Below, piece after piece: positions 7,874-15,180 of a stretch of 48,948 nucleotides of DNA. The notes under the pieces are model-generated. The model was not told where the DNA came from. It did no database searches and was given only the letters and a program-made list of their open reading frames with translations. Origin of the DNA: an uncultured Lentisphaeria bacterium (GTDB lineage: Bacteria; Verrucomicrobiota; Lentisphaeria; JABSQK01; CAJWLW01); the NCBI GenBank assembly GCA_913042885.1, contig CAJWLW010000006.1, positions 1 to 48,948 on the forward strand, read 5' to 3'. A program made the translations under genes and the position numbers. The number at the start of each line of letters is the position of its first letter. Position 1 is the first letter of the stretch.

Positions 7874-10318
7874 TTATCGGTCCCGGCTCTTCAACACCTC
7901 GTGTATCGTTTGGCCCTTGCGGGGCAGGTACTCCCGGCCCCAAAGCCGTTCGACGGAAGCCAGCATGCGCTCCGGGTAGTCGCCGTTCACCCCATCGACG
8001 CCTGCCATCAGGTACTGTGCCGCGTCACCGAAGCCGACGGTGCCGCCGAAAATGCGCACGGCAATGCCGTGCTGGTGACAGTAGGCGGCCATGTCGGAGC
8101 GCCAGCCGTCGCCGGACAGCATCTCGCCGCCGATACTCTTCAGGTCCGCAACCGCCTTGATCAGGTACGATTGTGTCCCCAGCATGCCGGCGGCCATTTC
8201 AACCGCCACCCGGGGGTCGGCGGCTTTTACCTGGCGCAGCCGTTCCAGCGTGAAGCTCCCGACCACGACCCGGTCCCAGATCTCGTGCCGGGCAATCAGA
8301 TCATTTACCGCTTCGACCGGAACGCTCTTGATGTCAAGGTAGAAGTTGGTTTGATCTTTGAACCTGGCGATAACCTCGTCCGCGGTGACCAGCTCGAGTT
8401 CCTGCTCACGACCGCCCACGATTGCTTTATACCGCAAGCGTTTCACCTCGGCCAGCGTCATCTCATTCAGGTTGTGATTCTGCGGTCGGCCGCCATCGGC
8501 GAGATAGAACCTGTCGTCGATGGTCGGATCGTGCCACAGGATGATATGGCCATCCGCGGTCGGCCGCATGTCGATCTCGATGCCGGTCAGCCCCAGGGTC
8601 ATGGCATGTTCGATGCCGGGCAGGCAATTCTCGGCTTGGGCGTAGACTTCGCCGCCGCCGGCATCGCCCCAGACGATGGCCGGTTTAATGATGGGCACAA
8701 CCGGCGGACTGTCCCAGAGGCGCGAACCGATGACGCAGCGCAGCCCACCCGTGGGGGGGCGGATGTGGGGCAGAACGCCGGACCGCGATGCTGCTCGAAC
8801 ATCCGCAGCGGCGTCTTCCCAGGCGCCGCCGCGCAGGGCGTGGCCTTGGGCAGCGCCGCTGCCGCGGGCCACCGGGTCGGTGGCGCCGAGCTTGCCGTAG
8901 TTGGGTGCAAACGGTTCGTGACACCATTCGGCGACGTTGCCGTGCATGTCGTAAAGCCCCCACGCATTGGGCTTGCGCCCACCGACCGAATGCGGCGTGC
9001 CACCGGCGCTCGCCTGGTACCAGGCGGACTCGGCCAGCGAGTCTGCATCGTCGCCAAATGCGTACCGTGTCCGGCTCCCGGCCCGGCAGGCGTATTCCCA
9101 TTCCGCTTCTGTGGGCAGTCGAAACCCGCTCTTGCCGGTTCGTTCGCGCAGTTTCTGCAGAAATGCCCGGCAGTCATTCCAACTCACACCGTGAACGGGG
9201 AGTTGTGGTCCTTTTACCTGGCCGGGGTTGTTTCCCATCACCGTCTGCCACTGTGCCTGCGTCACCTCGAAGCGGCCGATGTAATAGGGCTTGCCGATCG
9301 TCACGCGCCGCACCGGCCGCTCCGCACCGGTTCCCCGGGCGGACCCCATCTCGAAGGCGCCCGGCTGGACGAGTACCAGTTCCATCATCACATCCTGCCC
9401 CAGATCAACTGTCCGTGCCAGCGGCAGGGCGGTGACATTGAAATTACCAGGGGGCGTGAAGTCCCGGTCCGGCTCGTACAACATGCTGTCCGACACCCGA
9501 AAGTTGTCGTAGCTGCCGTTCGACGGTCCTGACGGGGTGTACAGGTGTATCGATGTATCGAGGCCGCCGAGGATAAAGTCGCGCCCTTCAGGGTACTGGC
9601 GCAAATGCAGATTTTCCTGGCTGTTCAGCGCGGCTCGTTTGCCGTCCACAAAGAACTGGCCGCGCCGACTGTTCCATGAGATCGCCAGGTGGTGCCAGCT
9701 GTCGCCGGCGAAGTCGTCCAGGCCAAGCTGGTGTTCGCCCAGCAGGATGTATTTCGGATCCGTGTTATTGGTGAGAGTCGTCCAGGCCGCCTGCAGCCGC
9801 CCATTGCCGCCGCCGTGCCAGTACCACATTATCCTGATCCCGGCCTGGTCGCCCGTGCCAGGACCGACATGTGAGCCGGTCGTGAACAGAACGTGGTCGG
9901 GTTCGCCCTGTATGGGTTGCCAGTTCGGTTTGAACCAGAACTCGATGGTGCCCGCGTCCAGGGTGAAATTATCGGCCATCGAGAACCAGCCGCCACACGT
10001 TCTCGAGACACCGTCGCCGTTGCCGTCGGTTCCGGCATTATCGGCATCCCGGCAGCACAGCCCGCCGCTCCATTTCCCTTCGACGCCGGCGGTGTGTGGA
10101 TTGCCATTGCGGTTGTCCTCGTCGGCCCCGTGATCGCGCCACTTGGTATTGTTAGTGAAAGCTGTGCTGCCCATCAGCGAGTAGGTTGCATCGAGGCTGT
10201 TCGGGTTGTCCCACTTTGCCAGCAGCAACGTATCGCCGACGCTTGCAGGAGCAGCGATGAGCAGGGCGACGGCGCACAGCCATGCTGGCAGCCACAGTTG
10301 CATTGGTGAATGGATCAT
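7874..10318 (-). CDS. secreted LamG-FGE-GDPD triple-domain protein
   Basis: 814 aa with a clear signal peptide (LWLPAWLCAVALLIAAPASV). Three domains in order. Residues ~30-280: LamG/concanavalin-A-like jelly roll (TIEFWFKPNW, SWHHLAISWN, GQFFVDGK). Residues ~310-530: formylglycine-generating-enzyme (SUMF1) fold (FEMGSARG, FRLPTEAEWEYACRAGS, WGLYDMHGNVAEWC, LRGGAW). Residues ~545-800: glycerophosphodiester-phosphodiesterase-like barrel (AENCL, GIEIDMRPTADGHIILWHDP, FYLDIK). The FGE part lacks the catalytic Cys pair expected after RGGSW, and the GDPD part has WGDAGG where the first catalytic His of HRG should be. ATG at 10318 follows GAGGGG with 6-base spacing. Last gene of its cluster. The catalytic role is doubtful; it may be a surface binding protein. 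Confidence 0.88.
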   Translation of the reverse strand: MIHSPMQLWLPAWLCAVALLIAAPASVGDTLLLAKWDNPNSLDATYSLMGSTAFTNNTKWRDHGADEDNRNGNPHTAGVEGKWSGGLCCRDADNAGTDGNGDGVSRTCGGWFSMADNFTLDAGTIEFWFKPNWQPIQGEPDHVLFTTGSHVGPGTGDQAGIRIMWYWHGGGNGRLQAAWTTLTNNTDPKYILLGEHQLGLDDFAGDSWHHLAISWNSRRGQFFVDGKRAALNSQENLHLRQYPEGRDFILGGLDTSIHLYTPSGPSNGSYDNFRVSDSMLYEPDRDFTPPGNFNVTALPLARTVDLGQDVMMELVLVQPGAFEMGSARGTGAERPVRRVTIGKPYYIGRFEVTQAQWQTVMGNNPGQVKGPQLPVHGVSWNDCRAFLQKLRERTGKSGFRLPTEAEWEYACRAGSRTRYAFGDDADSLAESAWYQASAGGTPHSVGGRKPNAWGLYDMHGNVAEWCHEPFAPNYGKLGATDPVARGSGAAQGHALRGGAWEDAAADVRAASRSGVLPHIRPPTGGLRCVIGSRLWDSPPVVPIIKPAIVWGDAGGGEVYAQAENCLPGIEHAMTLGLTGIEIDMRPTADGHIILWHDPTIDDRFYLADGGRPQNHNLNEMTLAEVKRLRYKAIVGGREQELELVTADEVIARFKDQTNFYLDIKSVPVEAVNDLIARHEIWDRVVVGSFTLERLRQVKAADPRVAVEMAAGMLGTQSYLIKAVADLKSIGGEMLSGDGWRSDMAAYCHQHGIAVRIFGGTVGFGDAAQYLMAGVDGVNGDYPERMLASVERLWGREYLPRKGQTIHEVLKSRDR

Positions 10319-10333
10319 GTTCAACCCCTCAGA

Positions 10334-11998
10334 TTATCCGCAAGTGATTTGCGTGATCATTTCCGGTGGCCAGTTCTCTGGGGTGTCCTTGTTCGTTGTG
10401 TGACAGATGTCCATTTCGCCGACGGATTTCAGTTTGATGGTTTTCATTTTCGGCAAAGACTGCGCATACGCTTCCACCTTGTCGCGATGGCCGAGATTGC
10501 GCAAAATTTCCCAGTGCTCCGGATTGTACTGCGGGACGTTCATGTCCCAGATGCCGATGCCGACAGCGCCGGCGTCGTAGCCGTCCAATCCGAATTTTAC
10601 GTAGTTTTCCGGTGTACGCGCGCCGACGTTCGCCACGAGTTCACAGTTGTGTGCCTTGATCAAGGCGAGCATCGCCTCGTCCCTTGGCCCCATCTGGAGC
10701 GTATCGACAAGCCCCTCGGTCAGCCAGGTTCGCACGTCCAAACCGTGGTGAAGGTTCAATGCCTCCGTCCAATACGGCTGCGCTGCCACTTCGAGTTTCT
10801 TGCCGCGCCTGGTGCTGACGTCGTCCACCAGTGTCCTTACGTCTCGGGCAAACTGCGTGACATAGTCCGCCTTGTGACGAATCCAGCGTTCATCCTTCTC
10901 ATCGATCTCGCGGGGATCAACGCCGTGTGCGTGCTTGAAATCCTCGATCGCCGTCGCTTCATAGCCGACATACATCGGGCCGCGGATGTAGCAGAGGTCG
11001 ATGCCGTCCACATCGTGCTCCAGCACTTCCGCAATCAGCGACAGCATCAGGTTCCGGACTTCGGGAAAAGCGTAGCTGAGCTTTGGCAATGCGGTTCCGT
11101 CCCGGTCGACAATGCGAAACTCGGGGTGGTTGCGGGAGAATGCACCTTGTGCTTCTGTCGTAAAGAGTTCGGCTGCAAGCATCCCGAGACGAAACTGTGC
11201 ATGGAATTTAATGCCCATGCTGTGCACGTGCCGCATGGCGCTTTCAAAAGGCACGATACCCTGCTCGGTCAGCGTGCGCAGGCTCTCGACCATGTTCCGG
11301 CCGCCGATGGTTTCGAAATCATCATAACCAGTGCCGACCATGGTCCCTACATTGGAGGGATAATTTGTCGCGTCGCCATAATTGACGGCCCAGGAAACCG
11401 TGCCCACATCGCTGTGCCGGTAAAGTTCCACCTGTTCGAGCAGCTCTTCCTCTGTCGTACAGCCGTCGCGATGGATGAAGCTGCAGCCGTCGTTGAGCGC
11501 AACGACCCGTCTCGTATCGGTTCTGCTGCGGTCTTGCTCGAGCGCCGCCACGCGCTCGGGAGAGAGCGGCTCCAATTTGACGTAAGCAATATGGAGCGCC
11601 GCGGGAAATCCCTTTTTCTGCTGCCCGATGACCAGGTCCCGGTCGGTCAGGTCGGCGTATGTCCAAAAGGTTTCGCGCAGCTCCGTTTGCAGCCATGAGA
11701 GATTGTCGGGCTGATGCCAGATGCGATGAAATATGTCGTCGCCGGTGAGCTTGAGTTTGATGATGGTCGGTCTGGTTTCATGAATAGCGGGTGCCCAGAA
11801 CCCGATGTGGATGCCGTGCCACCCGCTCACGCCAAGGGGCAGCGTGACGTCTGGCGCGTCCGTCAACTCGCCTGCGCCCAGCATGGTCCCCGAGACCCCT
11901 TCGGCATCATAGGGCAGCAGACACCAGTGACCTTTCTTGCGGCCGGTCGACAACGCCGAAGCCGGTGTACACTTACTCATGTCGGTCAATTGGTTCAT
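10334..11998 (-). CDS. glycoside-hydrolase-like TIM-barrel protein (GHL10-like)
   Basis: 554 aa, no signal peptide, so probably cytoplasmic. An N-terminal beta-rich region (residues ~20-150, WHGIHIGFWAPAIHETRPTIIKLKL) precedes a barrel: VVALNDGCSFIH, FESAMRHVHSMGIKFHAQFRLG, VDGIDLCYIRGPMYVGYE, LEVAAQPYW, DTLQMGPRDE. Layout and the position of VDGIDLCYIRGP resemble the 517-aa protein at 39899-41452 (VEGLELDFERRP), so both belong to one family close to family-10-like hydrolases; here the second acidic residue of that strand is replaced. It ends 16 bp before the start of the LamG-FGE-GDPD gene and is likely co-transcribed with it. The exact reaction is unknown. Confidence 0.7.
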   Translation of the reverse strand: MNQLTDMSKCTPASALSTGRKKGHWCLLPYDAEGVSGTMLGAGELTDAPDVTLPLGVSGWHGIHIGFWAPAIHETRPTIIKLKLTGDDIFHRIWHQPDNLSWLQTELRETFWTYADLTDRDLVIGQQKKGFPAALHIAYVKLEPLSPERVAALEQDRSRTDTRRVVALNDGCSFIHRDGCTTEEELLEQVELYRHSDVGTVSWAVNYGDATNYPSNVGTMVGTGYDDFETIGGRNMVESLRTLTEQGIVPFESAMRHVHSMGIKFHAQFRLGMLAAELFTTEAQGAFSRNHPEFRIVDRDGTALPKLSYAFPEVRNLMLSLIAEVLEHDVDGIDLCYIRGPMYVGYEATAIEDFKHAHGVDPREIDEKDERWIRHKADYVTQFARDVRTLVDDVSTRRGKKLEVAAQPYWTEALNLHHGLDVRTWLTEGLVDTLQMGPRDEAMLALIKAHNCELVANVGARTPENYVKFGLDGYDAGAVGIGIWDMNVPQYNPEHWEILRNLGHRDKVEAYAQSLPKMKTIKLKSVGEMDICHTTNKDTPENWPPEMITQITCG

Positions 11999-12024
11999 GT
12001 CATGGCTTTGCCTTCAAAAGGCAT

Positions 12025-12100
12025 GTTTGATGGTTTGATGGTTTGATGGTTCACGGAAGGACGTCGAACATCGGACTTCAAACATCAAACTTCAAACTTC
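12025..12100. repeat. short direct and inverted intergenic repeats
   Basis: Three perfect copies of GTTTGATG in tandem (12025-12048) are followed about 35 bases later by the complementary CATCAAAC (12083-12090) within a run of CTTCAAAC/CATCAAAC-type units. The two halves can pair into a hairpin. The stretch lies in the gap between the PhyH fusion gene and the next gene of the cluster. No function is evident; it looks like the low-complexity spacer repeats often seen between PVC-group genes. Confidence 0.6.
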
Positions 12101-12266
12101 CTGCCGCGAAAGTCGATGAATAGTCCTGGCCGAGATCAGCGTTGAAAAGTGGTCCGACGGATTCCAGCGCCACGACCACTGTCGCCCCGCCGGTCGAGAT
12201 AACGTGAATACGCCTTTTCGCGCGTGTCTGGCAACCGTACAGGTTGACGTTGTTTCCGCACCGGCC

Positions 12267-13316
12267 CTAACTTCGATTCGCCGACAGTCGTGATGCATGA
12301 AAATTCCACCCCCTGAGCGCCATTTGTTCATTGGGGTGATCGACACCTGGTTCAACATGGTCATCCCCGGCATGCATTTGCACGACGACGGTCTTGCGAA
12401 CGCGGTCCGAGCGATTGGGCATCGACCCGTGCAGGGTGAAGTAATTAAAAAAAACAACGTCCCCGGCCTGCGCCTCGAGGATTGTTGCATTTTCGATTGG
12501 ATAGTCTTGCAGCAGCTCGGCTGTTTCTTCTGATTGCCCCGACGTATCGGGCTGTCGCCCCAGTCGATGGGATCCGGGATAAACGCGCAGGCAGCCCATT
12601 GCATCCGTGGCATCGGCAACATGGATCACTGCGGCGATCATGGTGTCTTTGATTGTCGGGAAATAGCTCCAATCCTGGTGCATGGGAAACGGCAACCCGT
12701 GCAAAGCTGGTTTGTGGAACAATTTCGAGTGGTGAAGCATGATATTTTCACCGAGTATCTCCTGGGTGATGTCGAGAAACCGATCCTGCTGAATTGTCCG
12801 CATCCAGGCGCCGGAAAACTGATGAACGTTATGTGTATGCATGATCGTGTCTTCGGCCGAATAGATCTTCGCCATCTCGGGTCCGCTGAATTTTACCTCG
12901 GTGTCTTCGCCGGTCATTTCGAGCTGGTCGACGATCCGGTCAAATTCGGATGCCATCACGGCGATTTCCGCCGGAGCGAATACGGCTCGGGCATGATAAT
13001 AACCGTTTTCCTCGAAGGCCTGTCTTATTTCTGACATCGTTAATTTACGTGTTCCGTCCTCTTGTGACTTCTTCCTGTTCGACCGGAAAAACTTTTTCAG
13101 CCCTGTCAGGGTCATGAAGATAAGACCTATTGACAGTGTAATGCCGATGTACTTGGCGGCGATTTCCCAATTGTGCAATCCGATCAGGAAATCTTTGGTT
13201 TTCTCGCCGTAAACGTCGTCATTTCGCCAGAGCAATATGATCCCGGTAATTGCCGTGATCAGGAAGAACGGCGCGAACGCCACGCCCACCCAGCGATGGA
13301 ATTTTATCACATTCAT
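12267..13316 (-). CDS. membrane-anchored PhyH dioxygenase (PepSY-type TM / PhyH fusion)
   Basis: 349 aa. Residues 1-80 hold two membrane helices in PepSY-associated style: FHRWVGVAFAPFFLITAITG (from about residue 6) and AAKYIGITLSIGLIFMTLTG, joined by ~25 residues containing a W. Residues ~94-349 form a phytanoyl-CoA-dioxygenase (PhyH) domain, an Fe(II)/2-oxoglutarate oxygenase: MHQDWS gives H213 and D215 of the H-X-D facial triad, LHGSMPNRSDR gives distal H296 and the 2-oxoglutarate Arg. Start: ATG at 13316 overlaps the upstream TGA as ATGA, with GGAGAGG upstream, so translation is coupled to the DUF4838 gene. An internal ATG before MSEIRQAF has no good ribosome binding site, which supports a real fusion. 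The substrate is unknown. Confidence 0.85.
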   Translation of the reverse strand: MNVIKFHRWVGVAFAPFFLITAITGIILLWRNDDVYGEKTKDFLIGLHNWEIAAKYIGITLSIGLIFMTLTGLKKFFRSNRKKSQEDGTRKLTMSEIRQAFEENGYYHARAVFAPAEIAVMASEFDRIVDQLEMTGEDTEVKFSGPEMAKIYSAEDTIMHTHNVHQFSGAWMRTIQQDRFLDITQEILGENIMLHHSKLFHKPALHGLPFPMHQDWSYFPTIKDTMIAAVIHVADATDAMGCLRVYPGSHRLGRQPDTSGQSEETAELLQDYPIENATILEAQAGDVVFFNYFTLHGSMPNRSDRVRKTVVVQMHAGDDHVEPGVDHPNEQMALRGWNFHASRLSANRS

Positions 13317-15175
13317 TCGTCGACCTCTCCAAGCCATCCCTCGGCGCGATAGATGCGCTGCGGATAGTGACACACGCTGCGCAGGGACTCGACGATTTCG
13401 ATAAGGTCGTTGGATGCCTGCCGCACTGCCTGTTTGGTGGCGACGCTCTTGCCCGCCCGCCATGCTTCGATCGCCTGTTGTGCCTCGACATGTCGCTCGA
13501 CGACCCGCCAGTAACTGGACATCGCCTCGATCCGCCGCGTGATCAACGCCTGTCCATCGGCTGCTGTCCGTGCCGCACTGAGGTGATCGCGACATTCGGT
13601 GACCCGCGCCGGCGTCAGCGTGGCGGGGTAATTGGCATGGATGTCCCATTCACGGGTTGCCTGCCGGGTGGCCTCGTCGAACGTCTCGAAAAACAACCGC
13701 ATCGGCTCTGCCGCGACACTGTAGTATTTTTCATAAAAATCGGCCAGTACCGCTGGCGCATCGACGTTGACGTCCCACATCGCCCGGGCAATCAGGTAGC
13801 AGGTGACCATGTTGAGCGGCGAGTGTTCGTCCTCGGCAAAGGTCATGCCGACACCCTTCTTCCCGTGGCACCAGCGAATGTCTTCGACAATGCCGAATTT
13901 CGGCAACGAGAATTTGTAGCCGACGTAGCCGTAATAGTAGAGGTGCTTCGAGATTTCGGCCCAGTCGGCGATCATTGTCCTGCTCCGTTCGTTGTCCCAG
14001 AAATGGGTCATCACCGGGAGGACGTTGTCACGGGGTTTGATCTCGGGAAAACCGGGCAGGCAGTAGTATCCGTAATAGGTAATGAGGCAGTCCGGGTATG
14101 ACTTCGCGAAGCGTTCGGCAACAGTGTTGACGAAAATCAGATAACGGTTGGCAATGTTGCGATACGTCCCCGGCCCGGTGCCGACCACCCGCGCGCCGTC
14201 GATCTCGTCGTAGGCGAACGTGGTGTCGCCGTCGAGCGCCCGGCATTGTTCGCACTCGCACCACAGGCTGCTGTCGTTCTGGCCTACCGGGTATGACCGC
14301 CAGCCCTGGGGCGGCCGGCCTGCCACCATCTGGTGGAGGTTCCGAGAGACCAGGTCCACCGCTTCGGGGTTGCTGGTGCAAATCTGTGCGTACCCCGACT
14401 GGCGCTTGCCGTCGACCAATGCGAAATAGTCGGGTTTTCTCTTGAAGTATTCCTTCGGATTCAGCAGGCCTGCCAGACTGTGTCCCTCGTGATAACGGTT
14501 CATCCCCAGCCGGTTGCGTCTTGCCCATACCTGAAAGTCCCGTCCGACTTCCGGGCTCACCCGGGCCGCGGCCCACCCGCCGACGACACGCGAGAGGAAA
14601 TCCGGTTTGCTGACGATGTCGATGTCCGGCACCTCGATCGTTGCTTTTCGGGGCACGACTTCGCCGTCTGCCCCGGGCATGTACCACCGGCATCCGAGGG
14701 ACTCGAGGAAACAGTAGACCGCGTTGGGCGTGCCGCAGTCGGAGGCGCCGGTCCACGGCGTGGTGAAACCGTCTGACTGCCCGGTGAGGACAAGGGTCTT
14801 CGGGAACGACCTGATCACCAATCCGTCATCGCCGAGATCATATGTATCGAGATCGGGAATCAACTTCTCGACCGCCGCCATCCGGCCCACCAGTATGCGA
14901 TTGCCCGGACCCTCGGCGACATGCTCGACCGCCAGCTTGGCACCCGACATTTTTTCGATATATGACTGCAGGTCGGTGACCGCGTTCCTGACCGGCTCGG
15001 ATGCATTGGCTGCAACCACGATCGTGGCCATCGGTTTACCGGCACTGACAATGACCATGGATACGTCCTCTTCAGTTTCCGCCGTTGCCGCGACAACGAG
15101 TGCAGCAGCGACCAACGCTGACAATCCCCGGCGACTGAAAGCCGATATCCAAAATCCGATATCCGAAATCCCCAT
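13313..15175 (-). CDS. secreted DUF4838 protein (glycoside-hydrolase-like)
   Basis: About 620 aa with an N-terminal hydrophobic signal (GLSALVAAALVVAATAE). Residues ~40-140 resemble the N-terminal domain of GH67/GH20-type enzymes (ASEPVRNAVTDLQSYIEKMSGAKL, GNRILVGR). The following DUF4838 barrel shows its usual signatures: LESLGCRWYMPG, QICTSNPEAVD, NDSSLWCECEQCRALD with a Cys cluster, and MTHFWDN. DUF4838 proteins are common in PVC bacteria and are taken to be glycosidases, without a firmly known substrate. ATG at 15175 is preferred; a TTG at 15193 would overlap the upstream gene by 13 bp. The stop overlaps the next start by 4 bp. Confidence 0.85.
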   Translation of the reverse strand: MGISDIGFWISAFSRRGLSALVAAALVVAATAETEEDVSMVIVSAGKPMATIVVAANASEPVRNAVTDLQSYIEKMSGAKLAVEHVAEGPGNRILVGRMAAVEKLIPDLDTYDLGDDGLVIRSFPKTLVLTGQSDGFTTPWTGASDCGTPNAVYCFLESLGCRWYMPGADGEVVPRKATIEVPDIDIVSKPDFLSRVVGGWAAARVSPEVGRDFQVWARRNRLGMNRYHEGHSLAGLLNPKEYFKRKPDYFALVDGKRQSGYAQICTSNPEAVDLVSRNLHQMVAGRPPQGWRSYPVGQNDSSLWCECEQCRALDGDTTFAYDEIDGARVVGTGPGTYRNIANRYLIFVNTVAERFAKSYPDCLITYYGYYCLPGFPEIKPRDNVLPVMTHFWDNERSRTMIADWAEISKHLYYYGYVGYKFSLPKFGIVEDIRWCHGKKGVGMTFAEDEHSPLNMVTCYLIARAMWDVNVDAPAVLADFYEKYYSVAAEPMRLFFETFDEATRQATREWDIHANYPATLTPARVTECRDHLSAARTAADGQALITRRIEAMSSYWRVVERHVEAQQAIEAWRAGKSVATKQAVRQASNDLIEIVESLRSVCHYPQRIYRAEGWLGEVDE

Positions 15176-15180
15176 GCGGG

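Noticed and set aside
7868..9532. 554-codon plus-strand open frame
   Set aside because: Lies opposite the LamG-FGE-GDPD gene, whose domain motifs are unmistakable. No motif of its own.
10310..11698. 462-codon plus-strand open frame
   Set aside because: Antisense to the GHL10-like gene; no start signal and no recognisable protein features.
13317..13649. N-terminal extension of the PhyH fusion
   Set aside because: It overlaps the DUF4838 gene in another frame and reads as Arg/Gly-rich shadow; the ATGA-coupled start at 13316 with GGAGAGG is much better.
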